Source of the DNA: Alcanivoracaceae bacterium | GTDB lineage: Bacteria; Pseudomonadota; Gammaproteobacteria; Pseudomonadales; Alcanivoracaceae | Length of the DNA stretch: 64,000 bases | NCBI GenBank assembly: GCA_029210325.1 | Contig: JARGPU010000001.1 | Coordinates: forward strand, 1,374,126-1,438,125 | Reading direction: 5' to 3' | Shown: positions 46,792 through 55,605 of the stretch, one piece after another | Position numbering within the stretch: position 1 is the first letter of the stretch | Layout: each line of letters begins with the position of its first letter | Notes under the pieces: model-generated | The model's database searches: none | What the model was told of the DNA's origin: nothing | What the model saw: the letters and a program-made list of their open reading frames with translations, nothing else | Position numbers and translations under genes: made by a program

Positions 46792-49700
46792 TTGACTGAA
46801 CACTCGATCACCACACTGAAACAACAACTCACCGACTGCCTGCGCGTCGATCGCTATCGCCTGCGCCGCCGTCTGGAAAAACTGCAACAAAAGCCCAACG
46901 ACAACGCCCTGGAAAAACTTGCTGCTGATATAGCGCGCTCAATCGCCAAACGCGCAAGAAAAGCAGCAAGACAACCAAAACTCAGCTGGCCCAACCTGCC
47001 AGTCGTCGAACAACTCGACACCATCCGTGATGCCATCCGCGATCACCAGGTCGTCGTCCTCGCCGGCGAAACCGGCTCCGGCAAAACCACCCAGCTGCCG
47101 AAAATCTGCCTCGAACTCGGTCGCGGCGTAGAAGGCATGATCGGCCACACCCAACCACGCCGGCTTGCCGCCCGAGCCGTATCCAGCCGCATTGCCGAAG
47201 AAATCGGATCCACCGTCGGCGACCTGGTCGGCTATCGAGTGCGCTTTACCGATCACGTCGGTGAAGACTGCCTGATCAAACTGATGACCGACGGCATGCT
47301 GCTATCGGAAATCCAGTCCGACCGCTTCCTCGACCAGTACGACACCCTGATCATCGACGAAGCCCACGAACGCAGCCTCAACATCGACTTCCTGCTCGGC
47401 TATATCCGCCAGCTGCTGCCCAAACGCCCGGACCTGAAAGTCATCATCACCTCCGCCACCATCGACCATGAACGCTTCGCCAAACACTTCGCCGGCGCCC
47501 CGGTGATTGAAGTGTCCGGCCGCACCTACCCGGTGGACGTGCATTACCGCCCGGCGGAAGCGGAACGGGAACTGAGTCGCCAAGTGGAAGATGTGCTGCG
47601 CGAAATCGAACAGCTGGAGCGCGAAAAGGGCAGGCCGCCGGCCTGTGATGTGCTGGTGTTCTTGAGCGGCGAGCGCGATATCCGCGAACTGCACCACCAC
47701 CTGAAACGCTGCGAATTCCGCGACACCGAATTTCTGCCGCTGTACGCGCGCCTGTCACCGCAGGAACAGCAGCGCGTGTTCGCCCCGCACCGTGGCCGCC
47801 GCGTGGTGCTGTCCACCAACGTCGCCGAAACCTCGCTGACCGTACCGGGTATCCGTTACGTGATTGATGCCGGCACTGCCCGCGTCAGCCGCTACAGCGT
47901 CCAATCCAAGGTTCAGCGCCTGCCGGTGGAGCCGGTGTCAAAGGCCAGTGCCGAGCAGCGCAAGGGCCGCAGTGGCCGGGTCATGCCCGGTGTCTGCTAC
48001 CGCCTGTATGACGAAGATGATTTCAATCGCCGGCCCGCCTTTACCGAACCGGAAATCCGCCGCACCAATTTGGCTGCAGTCATTTTGCAGATGGCGGAGC
48101 TGCGCCTTGGCAATATCGCCAACTTCCCGTTTATTGATCCGCCGGAAGGCAGCCTGATTCGTGATGGCTACCGTCTGCTGGAAGAACTCGGCGCCATGCA
48201 CAAGGACCAGCTCACTGCCACCGGCCGGCAGCTGGCGCGGCTGCCGCTGGACCCGCGCCTCGGCCGCATGCTGATTGCCGCCGCCGAACAGCACAGCCTG
48301 CGCGAAGTGCTGATTATCGTCGCCGCCATGGCAGTGCAGGACCCGCGCGACCGCCCGCCGGAAGCACGCCAGCAAGCCGATCAGGCCCATCAGCCGTTTA
48401 CCGACAAGGAATCCGATTTCCTGTTTTTCCTCAAGCTGTGGCCATGGGCGGAAGAGCAGCGCGAAGCACTGTCACGCAACCAGTATGAAAAGCTGCTGCG
48501 GAAAAACTTTCTCGCACCAATGCGCATGCAGGAGTGGCGTGATACCCACCATCAACTGCTGCTGCAATGCCGCGAACTGAACCTGAATCTGAATCCGAAT
48601 CTGAACAATACCCCTGCGACTTTCGAGCAGATCCACCGCGCCCTGCTCACCGGCCTGCTCGGCAATGTCCTGAAACGCACGGAGGAGGGCGACTGGCTCT
48701 CCACCCGCAGTCGCAAACCGCAACTGTGGCCCGGCTCGGCGCTGTCGAAAAGCAAATCGCCCTGGCTGATGGCCGCCGAGCAGGTGGAAACCTCGCGCCT
48801 GTTTGCCCGCACCCTGGCCAAGATCGAACCGGAATGGATCGAGCAGCAGGGCAGTCATCTGGTCAAGCGCAGCTATATCGAACCGCACTGGTCAAAAAAA
48901 CGCGGCACGGTCATGGCCACCGAACAGGTCAGCCTGTTCGGCCTGCTGATTCGCAGCGATCGCAAGATCAACTATGCCCAGCACGACCCGGCGCTGGCCC
49001 GCGAGCTGCTGATTCGCGAAGGGCTGGTCAACGGAGCACTCAACCGCGAACCGCCTTTCGTCAAAACCAACCGGGAAAGCATCGAAGCCCTGCAGCAGGA
49101 AGAAAACAAACTGCGCCGCCGCGACCTGCTGGCCGACGAAGAAGCGCAAGTGGCGTACTACGACGCCCGCCTGCCACAGGACATCGTCAGCCTCACCCAT
49201 CTGGAAAGCTGGCTGCGCCACAAGGCCGATGATGCCGCCCTCGCTGCCTTGATCATGAGCGAGGAATTCCTGCTCGATGGCCAGAACGCGGCGGACGAGC
49301 ATCAGTTCCCCGCCAGCCTCAATGCCGGCGGCGTGCAGTTCGCGCTGGAATACCAGTTCGACCCCGGCAGCGGCCGCGACGGTGTCTGGATTGTGGTGCC
49401 AGTGGCGCTACTTAATCGCCTTGAACCGGTGCATCTGGATTGGCTGGTGCCCGGCTGGCTGAGTGATCGCATCGAAGCACTGATTCGTGCGCTGCCGAAA
49501 GCCAAACGTCGCAATTTTGTGCCGGTGCCGGACTATGTGCGTGCCGTCATGGCGCGGCTTACCCCCGGCCGCGAAGCACTACTGCCGGCGCTCACCCGCG
49601 AACTGCAAAGCCTCACCGGCGTGCGCATCGAACAGGAAGAATGGCCGGAAGATACTCTGCCAGCGCACCTGCGTTTTCATATCCGCGTGGTCGACAGCGA

Positions 49701-50643
49701 ACGCACCCTGGCCGAAGGGCAGGACCTCGTTGCCCTGAAAAAGCAGTTCGCCGAACAGATGCAACAAGTGGTGCCCACGGTGCTGCCCGACGACGGCCCC
49801 AGCGGCCGCGACTGGGTGTTCGGCGACTTGCCCGAGTGGCAAGACAGCCCCCATGGCGGCGTCGAAGTGCGCCTGTGGCCGGCACTGGTGGATGACAAGG
49901 AACAGGTCACCCTGAAATGGCAAAGCGACGCCGCCCAGGCCGGCTGGCTGCACCGCTGGGCCACTGCTCGATTGATCTGGATGCGCCTCGCCGTGCAATA
50001 CCGCGAACTGCGCCAGCGCGGAGAAAAGCTGCCCGGCTTCCAGAAAGCCATACTCGGCAGCAACGCCAAAGCTATCCTCGACGACGCATTGCTGCGCATC
50101 GTCGCCGACCACTTCCAGCTCGATGAACCGATTCGCGACGCACAAAGTTTTGCTGCCCGCCTGCAACAACACAGCGGCGACATCGTGCCGGTGGCCGATA
50201 AACGCCTCGCCCTGATCAGCGAGGTATTAAGCGAACGCGCCGACCTGCAACGCAGCCTTAACCGCAACTTCCCGCTGGCCTGGGCCCACGCCCACCGCGA
50301 CATCAGCGCCCAGCTCGACGCCCTGATGGGCGAGGGTTTCCTGCGCCAGACCCCGGCCCCCTGGCTCGACGAACTGCCCCGTTACCTGAAAGCCATCCGC
50401 CTGCGCATCGACAAACTCGGCGGTCAGATCGGCAAAGACCGCGCCACCGTCGCCGAACTGGACGCCCTGTGGCAGCAATACCAGGCCCGCGCCGCCGGCC
50501 GTCCCCTGTGGCAACAACCGGAACCGCTGGTGCGTTACCGCTTTATGCTGGAGGAGTACCGCGTCAGCCTGTTTGCCCAGCAGCTGGGAACGCGCATGCC
50601 GGTGTCGGATAAGCGGTTGAGGGAGCAGTGGCAGTTGTGTTGA
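46792..50643 (+). CDS. hrpA: ATP-dependent RNA helicase HrpA
   Basis: 1283-residue DEAH-box helicase (E. coli HrpA is about 1300), implicated in mRNA processing and ribosome rescue. The start is TTG, giving the family N-terminus MTEHSITTLKQQL. Motifs: I GETGSGKTTQLPK near residue 92, II DEAHERS, III SATID, VI QRKGRSGRVMPGVCYRLY, then the HA2, OB and long HrpA C-terminal domains. Unusually C-ending codons give a slightly different base pattern from its neighbours, but nothing suggests a broken gene. Confidence 0.96.
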   Translation: MTEHSITTLKQQLTDCLRVDRYRLRRRLEKLQQKPNDNALEKLAADIARSIAKRARKAARQPKLSWPNLPVVEQLDTIRDAIRDHQVVVLAGETGSGKTTQLPKICLELGRGVEGMIGHTQPRRLAARAVSSRIAEEIGSTVGDLVGYRVRFTDHVGEDCLIKLMTDGMLLSEIQSDRFLDQYDTLIIDEAHERSLNIDFLLGYIRQLLPKRPDLKVIITSATIDHERFAKHFAGAPVIEVSGRTYPVDVHYRPAEAERELSRQVEDVLREIEQLEREKGRPPACDVLVFLSGERDIRELHHHLKRCEFRDTEFLPLYARLSPQEQQRVFAPHRGRRVVLSTNVAETSLTVPGIRYVIDAGTARVSRYSVQSKVQRLPVEPVSKASAEQRKGRSGRVMPGVCYRLYDEDDFNRRPAFTEPEIRRTNLAAVILQMAELRLGNIANFPFIDPPEGSLIRDGYRLLEELGAMHKDQLTATGRQLARLPLDPRLGRMLIAAAEQHSLREVLIIVAAMAVQDPRDRPPEARQQADQAHQPFTDKESDFLFFLKLWPWAEEQREALSRNQYEKLLRKNFLAPMRMQEWRDTHHQLLLQCRELNLNLNPNLNNTPATFEQIHRALLTGLLGNVLKRTEEGDWLSTRSRKPQLWPGSALSKSKSPWLMAAEQVETSRLFARTLAKIEPEWIEQQGSHLVKRSYIEPHWSKKRGTVMATEQVSLFGLLIRSDRKINYAQHDPALARELLIREGLVNGALNREPPFVKTNRESIEALQQEENKLRRRDLLADEEAQVAYYDARLPQDIVSLTHLESWLRHKADDAALAALIMSEEFLLDGQNAADEHQFPASLNAGGVQFALEYQFDPGSGRDGVWIVVPVALLNRLEPVHLDWLVPGWLSDRIEALIRALPKAKRRNFVPVPDYVRAVMARLTPGREALLPALTRELQSLTGVRIEQEEWPEDTLPAHLRFHIRVVDSERTLAEGQDLVALKKQFAEQMQQVVPTVLPDDGPSGRDWVFGDLPEWQDSPHGGVEVRLWPALVDDKEQVTLKWQSDAAQAGWLHRWATARLIWMRLAVQYRELRQRGEKLPGFQKAILGSNAKAILDDALLRIVADHFQLDEPIRDAQSFAARLQQHSGDIVPVADKRLALISEVLSERADLQRSLNRNFPLAWAHAHRDISAQLDALMGEGFLRQTPAPWLDELPRYLKAIRLRIDKLGGQIGKDRATVAELDALWQQYQARAAGRPLWQQPEPLVRYRFMLEEYRVSLFAQQLGTRMPVSDKRLREQWQLC

Positions 50644-50685
50644 AGGAATACGATGTAACACGTCTTTCGTTATGAGGGGGCGTTA

Positions 50686-51435
50686 ATGGAAGTGATCGCT
50701 TTGCTACTGCTCGCTCTGGTAGGTGTTGGGCTGTTGCTGCTTAAAACGCCTTCAGTTAAGGGGCATTTGGGAGAAAAGAAGGTTCAGGTTGCCACCACTC
50801 TTCTGCTCGACAGAAATCTGTATCGTAGAATTGATAACGTGACGATTCCTGTCAGGAGCGGAACAACACAGATTGACCATGTCATTGTCTCGATCTATGG
50901 GATATTTGTTGTCGAGACAAAGAATATCAAGGGCTGGGTGTTTGGTGGTAGTCATCAACGCGAGTGGACGCAGGTTCTCTACCGAAAGTCATACAAATTC
51001 CAGAATCCATTACGTCAGAATTTTTTTCACGTTAAGTCTATTCAGGCTGTTCTTGGAATACCGAGTACATCAATACATTCCGTCATTGTGTTTGCCGGCG
51101 ATGCGCAGTTCAAAAGTGAGATGCCTGATAATGTGATGTATGCCGCTAAGCTCCCCGCTTACATTCGCTCCTTCAAGAAGCCAGTATTTACAGACGAGGA
51201 GTGCCAGTCGCTCTTGGATAGAATTCAGTCAGCCCGTTTGCCCGCAACGCGTGTCACCCAGAGGGATCATGTAAAGGCTCTGAAAGGAAGGTTCTCCGGG
51301 GCCTCAGAGAGTATCTGCCCGCGCTGTGGTGGGAACCTGATCGTCAGGGTCGCTAAGAGAGGGCCATCTGCGGGCAGCCAGTTTCTCGGGTGCTCTGGCT
51401 ATCCGAAGTGCAAATATACGCGTGGCGTAACATAG
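50686..51435 (+). CDS. NERD-domain protein with topoisomerase-type C4 zinc finger
   Basis: 249 residues. The N-terminal hydrophobic helix (EVIALLLLALVGVGLLLL) anchors it in the membrane. The NERD (nuclease-related) domain (about 22-145) has GHLGEKKVQ, QIDHVIVSIYGIFVVETKN with a D and ExK core, and a KGWVFGG-type motif. Residues about 205-249 form a topoisomerase-like C4 zinc finger (ICPRCGGNLIVR and LGCSGYPKCKYTRG). Expected to bind or process DNA; the biological role is unknown. It stands between hrpA and the PNPOx-like gene, 1.4 kb ahead of the defence cluster. Confidence 0.88.
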   Translation: MEVIALLLLALVGVGLLLLKTPSVKGHLGEKKVQVATTLLLDRNLYRRIDNVTIPVRSGTTQIDHVIVSIYGIFVVETKNIKGWVFGGSHQREWTQVLYRKSYKFQNPLRQNFFHVKSIQAVLGIPSTSIHSVIVFAGDAQFKSEMPDNVMYAAKLPAYIRSFKKPVFTDEECQSLLDRIQSARLPATRVTQRDHVKALKGRFSGASESICPRCGGNLIVRVAKRGPSAGSQFLGCSGYPKCKYTRGVT

Positions 51436-51560
51436 TGGTGGCAGTTGTTTATACGGGGGTGGTCGCTCCGGGCCAGAAACCCACAAGGCAGCCAATTCCC
51501 CTTTGTCTCGCAACGCATTGATGGTACTAATAAATCCCACGGAACGGGGATAACAACAAT

Positions 51561-52562
51561 ATGAAACTCACCAATATTGACCAGGTGCAGAAGCGGGTCG
51601 GAAAGTCCCATGCTCCTCGAGATCTGAAAGTCATTGATCACGTTGACGAACATGCCAGCCATTGGTTGTCGCATGCCAACTTCGCGTTTATCGCCTTTGG
51701 CAAAGCGAGAGATATTCAGCTGACCGCAGCAGGTGGCGAGAAAGGCTTTGTCTCCGCCCCGGATCCCCATCATTTGCTCCTGCCGCTGGCCGCACTGGAC
51801 GACGCCAGTATGGTTCAGCCAGGCGTGTCTTTCGGCGCCTTGTTTCTGGTCAGCGGCATGGAGGAAACCTTGCGCGTTAATGGCAAGGTATCTGCCACAG
51901 CGGATGGCAAGGCAACGCTGGAAGTAGAAGAGTGCTACCTGCATTGCGCCAAATCCTTCCGCCGATCCGGCTTCTGGCTTGCCCGGCAAGTGGCGGCATT
52001 TCCTGATGACACGGCGAAGTTCGTTAGCAAGTCCACCTTTCTGGCCGTGGCGACCATGAACAGCAGTGGTCAGGTCGATGTCAGCCCGAAGGGCGATCCG
52101 GAAAACTTCCTGATTCAGGAACACGATGGCTTTATCAGCTATGCGGACCGGCCCGGCAATCGCCGAATCGACAGCTTCCACAATATTCTCGAACAGCCAA
52201 CGGTCGCCATTATGGCGCTGGTGCCAGGCCACAAGCATATTCTTGAGATCAAGGGCAGTGCGGAGATTCGTGCTGATGAAGATCTGCTGCAGCGATTCGA
52301 AGTGCAAGGCAAGACACCGAGCCTCGTGACAAGAGTGGCGGTGGCCTCAAAGCACATCAAGCCAAGCGCCGCCATTGAAAACGCAGCGTTATGGCCCGCA
52401 GAAAATGGGCCCGAAGAGCTGGTGCCTGCGGAGATTTTCAAGGCGCATATAAAGCAGAGCAGTGAAAGCTCCCTGCAGGCAAAGGTTGCGAGGGCGGCGG
52501 TGTCGTTGCCCGGTGCCATGGCGAAGGGGCTGGAGCTGGATTACAAGAAGAATATGTACTGA
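51561..52562 (+). CDS. Tandem pyridoxamine 5'-phosphate oxidase-like (split barrel) protein
   Basis: 333 residues containing two split-beta-barrel FMN-binding-like domains. The first half ends in EVEECYLHCAKSFRRSGFW and the second contains FVSKSTFLAVATMNSSGQVD, VSPKGDPENFLI and NRRIDSFHNILEQPTVAIMAL. This arrangement is typical of COG3576-like flavin reductase or nitroreductase-like proteins of unknown substrate. No signal peptide. Codon use is normal for the chromosome, so it marks the left boundary of the AT-rich defence cluster. Confidence 0.82.
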   Translation: MKLTNIDQVQKRVGKSHAPRDLKVIDHVDEHASHWLSHANFAFIAFGKARDIQLTAAGGEKGFVSAPDPHHLLLPLAALDDASMVQPGVSFGALFLVSGMEETLRVNGKVSATADGKATLEVEECYLHCAKSFRRSGFWLARQVAAFPDDTAKFVSKSTFLAVATMNSSGQVDVSPKGDPENFLIQEHDGFISYADRPGNRRIDSFHNILEQPTVAIMALVPGHKHILEIKGSAEIRADEDLLQRFEVQGKTPSLVTRVAVASKHIKPSAAIENAALWPAENGPEELVPAEIFKAHIKQSSESSLQAKVARAAVSLPGAMAKGLELDYKKNMY

Positions 52563-52792
52563 GGTTGAGCTGACTGGACTGCCCGACATTGATATCGAAA
52601 TGATATTTTCGGGTTATAAGTGGGCTATGCCGGGTTTGCCAGGCAAGACTGATTTCACTTTGTGTCTTAAGTCATTGATGGTAATAATCTATATCTTTTG
52701 ATAGCGAAGGGGCCGTGGATTGGATTCCGCTAGGGCAGTAATTTGAACCGCTCAACGTAATAAGCTATTAGCTTTACTCACGAAGGATTGAG

Positions 52793-53290
52793 ATGAGTCA
52801 ATATCAACAAAAGTACTGGAGTCTTATCAGAGAATTGAAGACTCATGTGATTTATTTGCATAATTACGCTGCTAGGTCAGAGTGGTGGGATAAGGCAATA
52901 AATATATTTCTAGCTATAACGTCTTCTTCAAGTATTGCTGCGTGGGCGATTTGGCAGCAGTATCAAATCGTATGGGCTGTAATTATTGCATTGTCTCAAG
53001 TAATTACGGCGGTAAAGCCGTTTCTTCCATTTAGGCAAAGGCTACAGCCAATCAGCGATTTAAATGATCAGATTCAGGAAATATCTCTTGAATGTGAAAG
53101 ATATTGGTTCTCCGTTGCAGAGGGAGAGCTAACCGAAAAGGAAATTCATGATCTTTATATGAGCCTAAAAGATAAATCTTTAAAAGCTGAGAAAAAATAT
53201 TTGAAAGATATAGTATTGCCAAAAAGTAGCAAGATTTTGGCTCAAGCAGAAAAAGAAGCTGATTTGTATCTATTTAATACCTACCACTGA
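52793..53290 (+). CDS. Two-TM membrane protein, SLATT-like, Thoeris-linked
   Basis: 165 residues. A short amphipathic N-terminus (HVIYLHNYAARSEWWDK) leads into two adjacent TM helices (about 38-52 and 56-75: INIFLAITSSSSIAAWAIW and IVWAVIIALSQVITAV) and a long charged C-terminal helix with coiled-coil character (85-160). The layout resembles SLATT (SMODS/SLOG-associating 2TM) effectors, proposed pore formers in nucleotide-signalled defence; I cannot confirm the family. AAGGA precedes the ATG. AT-rich like the genes after it, and followed within 10 bases by a tiny gene, with ThsA next. Confidence 0.7.
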   Translation: MSQYQQKYWSLIRELKTHVIYLHNYAARSEWWDKAINIFLAITSSSSIAAWAIWQQYQIVWAVIIALSQVITAVKPFLPFRQRLQPISDLNDQIQEISLECERYWFSVAEGELTEKEIHDLYMSLKDKSLKAEKKYLKDIVLPKSSKILAQAEKEADLYLFNTYH

Positions 53291-53300
53291 GGTAAATTTA

Positions 53301-53444
53301 ATGTCAGATAAAAGCAGATCAAATTCAGGCAGCCAAAAGCCAGTCTTTAAGGATAATGGGAGAGGGTTGCCAACAACTGGCACCAAAACACCTATGCCAC
53401 AGGTAAAGCCGCCCAAGCCAGCAGAGTCAAGCAAGAAAAGCTAA
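53301..53444 (+). CDS. 47-residue polar small protein
   Basis: Short reading frame with GAGG about ten bases before the ATG, ten bases after the two-TM gene. The product is strongly basic and polar: Ser/Lys-rich start MSDKSRSNSGSQKPV, a GRGLPTTGTKTPMPQ centre, and a Pro/Lys-rich end KPPKPAESSKKS. No signal peptide, TM helix or known domain; probably disordered. Spacing and ribosome site argue that it is real and made with the membrane protein, perhaps as a partner, inhibitor or immunity-like peptide. That role is inference. Confidence 0.55.
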   Translation: MSDKSRSNSGSQKPVFKDNGRGLPTTGTKTPMPQVKPPKPAESSKKS

Positions 53445-53555
53445 CAAGGCCAGGCGCGGAGACGATTTTTCGCTGTGTCTTCGCCTGATCTGTAATCACT
53501 TTCGTGGGCAGAGCGAGCTCTTATTGTTGAAAGCAATAAATATTAGCTAGGAAGT

Positions 53556-55004
53556 ATGAAAATGGCTTTTGACCATGAAATTGAAATATTTATACGAGAC
53601 TACGTAAAAGACTTGAACGAGGGGACTGCGGCGATTTTTGCTGGCGCAGGCATGTCTATTCCTGCTGGCTTCGTCAATTGGCAGGATTTGATGGCTGAGA
53701 TTGCATTTGATTTGGGGTTGGATGTCAAATTTGAATCTGATCTTATTTCTATTGCACAGTTCCATGTAAATGAAAATAGAACAAAGTCAAAAGTCAGTCG
53801 CAAAATTCTTGAAGAATTTGTTGAAGAAACCGAAGAGACCGAAAATCATAGAATTATATCAAGGCTTCCTATTTCATCGGTATGGACAACAAATTACGAT
53901 GAGCTTATTGAGAAGGCATTTTTATCAGAAGGCAAGGTTCCTGATACAAAGCATAATGTCAAACAGCTACTTAACAATAAGCCTAAAAGGGATGTCGTAA
54001 TTTTTAAAATGCATGGTGATGTCTCTTGTCCGACTGAGGCGATAATAACCAAAGAGCAATACGAGCAGTATCACCAGACGCATGAGCCATTTATTAATGC
54101 TCTAACAGGGGAGCTAACAACAAAAACGTTTCTATTTTTAGGCTTCAGTTTCACAGATCCTAACCTTGATTACGTGTTAAGCAGGCTTAACTTTCGTTAT
54201 TCAGAGGATAAAAAGCAGCATTACTGCATCACCAAGCGTCCTGCCTTGGGCGACAGTAACAATCCAGACAGGGCAACGCTTGACTACAGCACAAGAAAGC
54301 AAGAGCTGATTATAAATGACTTGAAAAGGTATGGAATTAAGACGCTGCTTGTCAGTGAATACGCAGAAATAACCGAGATACTGAGAGAGATAGAGTCTCG
54401 ATTTAAGAAGAGGACGATCTTTATTTCTGGTAGCGCAGAAGTTTACACGCCTTATGAAAAGCAGGAGTCAATTGAGTTTATTCATAAGTTGTCTCGCGCC
54501 TTAATAGAAGGCAATTACAGGGTGGTTAATGGTTTTGGTTGGGGGGTTGGAAGCTCAGTTATTAATGGGGCTTTGGAGGCAATATATTCAAGGCCGCTAA
54601 AGTACTCTGACTCTCAGTTAATATTAAGACCATTTCCCCAGTTCAAGACTGGGCAAAAAGACCTTCCAGTGTTGTGGGATGAGTATCGTCATAGGATGAT
54701 ATCATTGTCTGGAATTTCGATATTTCTCTTCGGTAATAAGAGGGTTGATGAGAATATTGTGAATGCTTCAGGGGTGATCCGGGAATTTGAAATTTCACAC
54801 TCTTTGGGAAACATTTGTATACCTGTGGCTTCGACCGGTCACGCAGCTCAAGTCATATACGAAAAGATTTTTCCCGATATTAATGAGTACTACCAAGACG
54901 CTGATAAGGCAAAAAGGTACTTGGAAAAACTATGCGATAGTAAAATTTCTCTAGATGAAAAAATTCAATTAATAATTGATTTTATCGTTGATGTAACAAA
55001 ATAA
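53556..55004 (+). CDS. thsA: Thoeris effector ThsA (SIR2-SLOG NAD+ hydrolase)
   Basis: 482 residues. The N-terminal SIR2-type NADase domain (about 15-280) has FAGAGMSIPAG, WTTNYDELIE with Asn113, KMHGDVS with His153 and LGFSFTDPNLDYVLSR. The C-terminal SLOG domain (about 286-482) has IFISGSAEVY and GFGWGVGSSVINGAL. Asn113 and His153 lie one residue from the catalytic pair I recall for Bacillus cereus ThsA (N112/H152). R378, K395 and E410 keep the spacing of its cyclic-ADPR-binding residues. It should destroy NAD+ when the TIR-made signal binds. AGGA precedes the start; thsB is ten bases downstream. Confidence 0.93.
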   Translation: MKMAFDHEIEIFIRDYVKDLNEGTAAIFAGAGMSIPAGFVNWQDLMAEIAFDLGLDVKFESDLISIAQFHVNENRTKSKVSRKILEEFVEETEETENHRIISRLPISSVWTTNYDELIEKAFLSEGKVPDTKHNVKQLLNNKPKRDVVIFKMHGDVSCPTEAIITKEQYEQYHQTHEPFINALTGELTTKTFLFLGFSFTDPNLDYVLSRLNFRYSEDKKQHYCITKRPALGDSNNPDRATLDYSTRKQELIINDLKRYGIKTLLVSEYAEITEILREIESRFKKRTIFISGSAEVYTPYEKQESIEFIHKLSRALIEGNYRVVNGFGWGVGSSVINGALEAIYSRPLKYSDSQLILRPFPQFKTGQKDLPVLWDEYRHRMISLSGISIFLFGNKRVDENIVNASGVIREFEISHSLGNICIPVASTGHAAQVIYEKIFPDINEYYQDADKAKRYLEKLCDSKISLDEKIQLIIDFIVDVTK

Positions 55005-55014
55005 GGAGGTATTT

Positions 55015-55506
55015 ATGGCTAGGAAGGCATTCTATAGCTTCCACTATGCAAACGATAACTGGAGAGCTTCTACGGTAAGAAATATTGGCTCTGTAGAAGG
55101 TAACAAGCCTGCAAGCGACAATGACTGGGAAGAAGTGACAAAAGGTGGTGATGCCGCCATTCAAAAATGGATTGACGGACAAATGACGGGAAAATCCTGC
55201 GTTATTGTGTTGGTTGGGGAGAAAACGGCTGGCAGGAAGTGGATTAAGTATGAAATAAAAAAGGCGTGGGAGTCAGGTAAAGGGGTTCTTGGAATTCAGA
55301 TCCATAAGTTAAAAAACTCTTCTGGCGAACAGGGAAGTGAAGGTAGGAACCCGTTTGACGATTTTACGATTGATGGGAAAAAGCTTTCTAGTGTCGTCAA
55401 GCTTAAAAAAGCCACACACTCTACCAGCCAGAGTGTCTACAACTATATCAGTGAAAATATTGCTGACTGGATAGAGGAAGCAATAAATATCAGAAATTCC
55501 TACTAA
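55015..55506 (+). CDS. thsB: Thoeris sensor ThsB (TIR-like domain)
   Basis: 163-residue TIR_2/DUF1863-type protein: KAFYSFHYANDNWRASTVRN at the N-terminus, then DAAIQKWIDGQMTGKSCVIV, VGEKTAGRKWIKYEIKKAWE with Glu80 as the probable catalytic acid, and GIQIHKLKN followed by the NPFDDF loop. This is the pattern of ThsB proteins, which sense phage and convert NAD+ into a cyclic ADP-ribose isomer that activates ThsA. A strong AAGGAGG site overlaps the end of thsA, so the two genes are tightly coupled. Confidence 0.93.
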   Translation: MARKAFYSFHYANDNWRASTVRNIGSVEGNKPASDNDWEEVTKGGDAAIQKWIDGQMTGKSCVIVLVGEKTAGRKWIKYEIKKAWESGKGVLGIQIHKLKNSSGEQGSEGRNPFDDFTIDGKKLSSVVKLKKATHSTSQSVYNYISENIADWIEEAINIRNSY

Positions 55507-55538
55507 TGGGCATGGCTAGTGGCTGTTGTCGCCCTTTC

Positions 55539-55591
55539 GGCGCTGGGGCGGTCTTTCCACCGCTTTGCGGCTACAAGTCCGCCCCAACGTC
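55539..55591. repeat. Structured element between thsB and the caspase-like gene
   Basis: GGCGCTGGGGCGG (55539-55551) pairs with CCGCCCCAACGTC (55579-55591), 13 pairs with one mismatch and one G-T. A second stem CCGC/GCGG lies within the loop. The GC-rich hairpin stands in otherwise AT-rich DNA and there is no T-run, so it is not a classical terminator. GTTATAAGTC follows directly before the next ATG. Confidence 0.6.
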
Positions 55592-55605
55592 GGTCGTTAT
55601 AAGTC

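Noticed and set aside
52793-53290. Type II Thoeris ThsA (TM plus Macro domain)
   Set aside because: The protein has two TM helices but no Macro domain; the true ThsA here is the SIR2-SLOG protein.
53445-53555. Imperfect hairpin after the 47-codon gene (CAGGCG/CGCCTG with inner AGAC/GTCT)
   Set aside because: No T-run, and the stem is short; not enough to call a terminator or recombination site.
55507-55605. Integron attC site between thsB and the caspase-like gene
   Set aside because: The fold and the GTTATAAG core are suggestive, but there is no RYYYAAC partner 5' of the stem, GTTATAA does not fit GTTRRRY, and no integrase is present. It is reported only as a structured junction.
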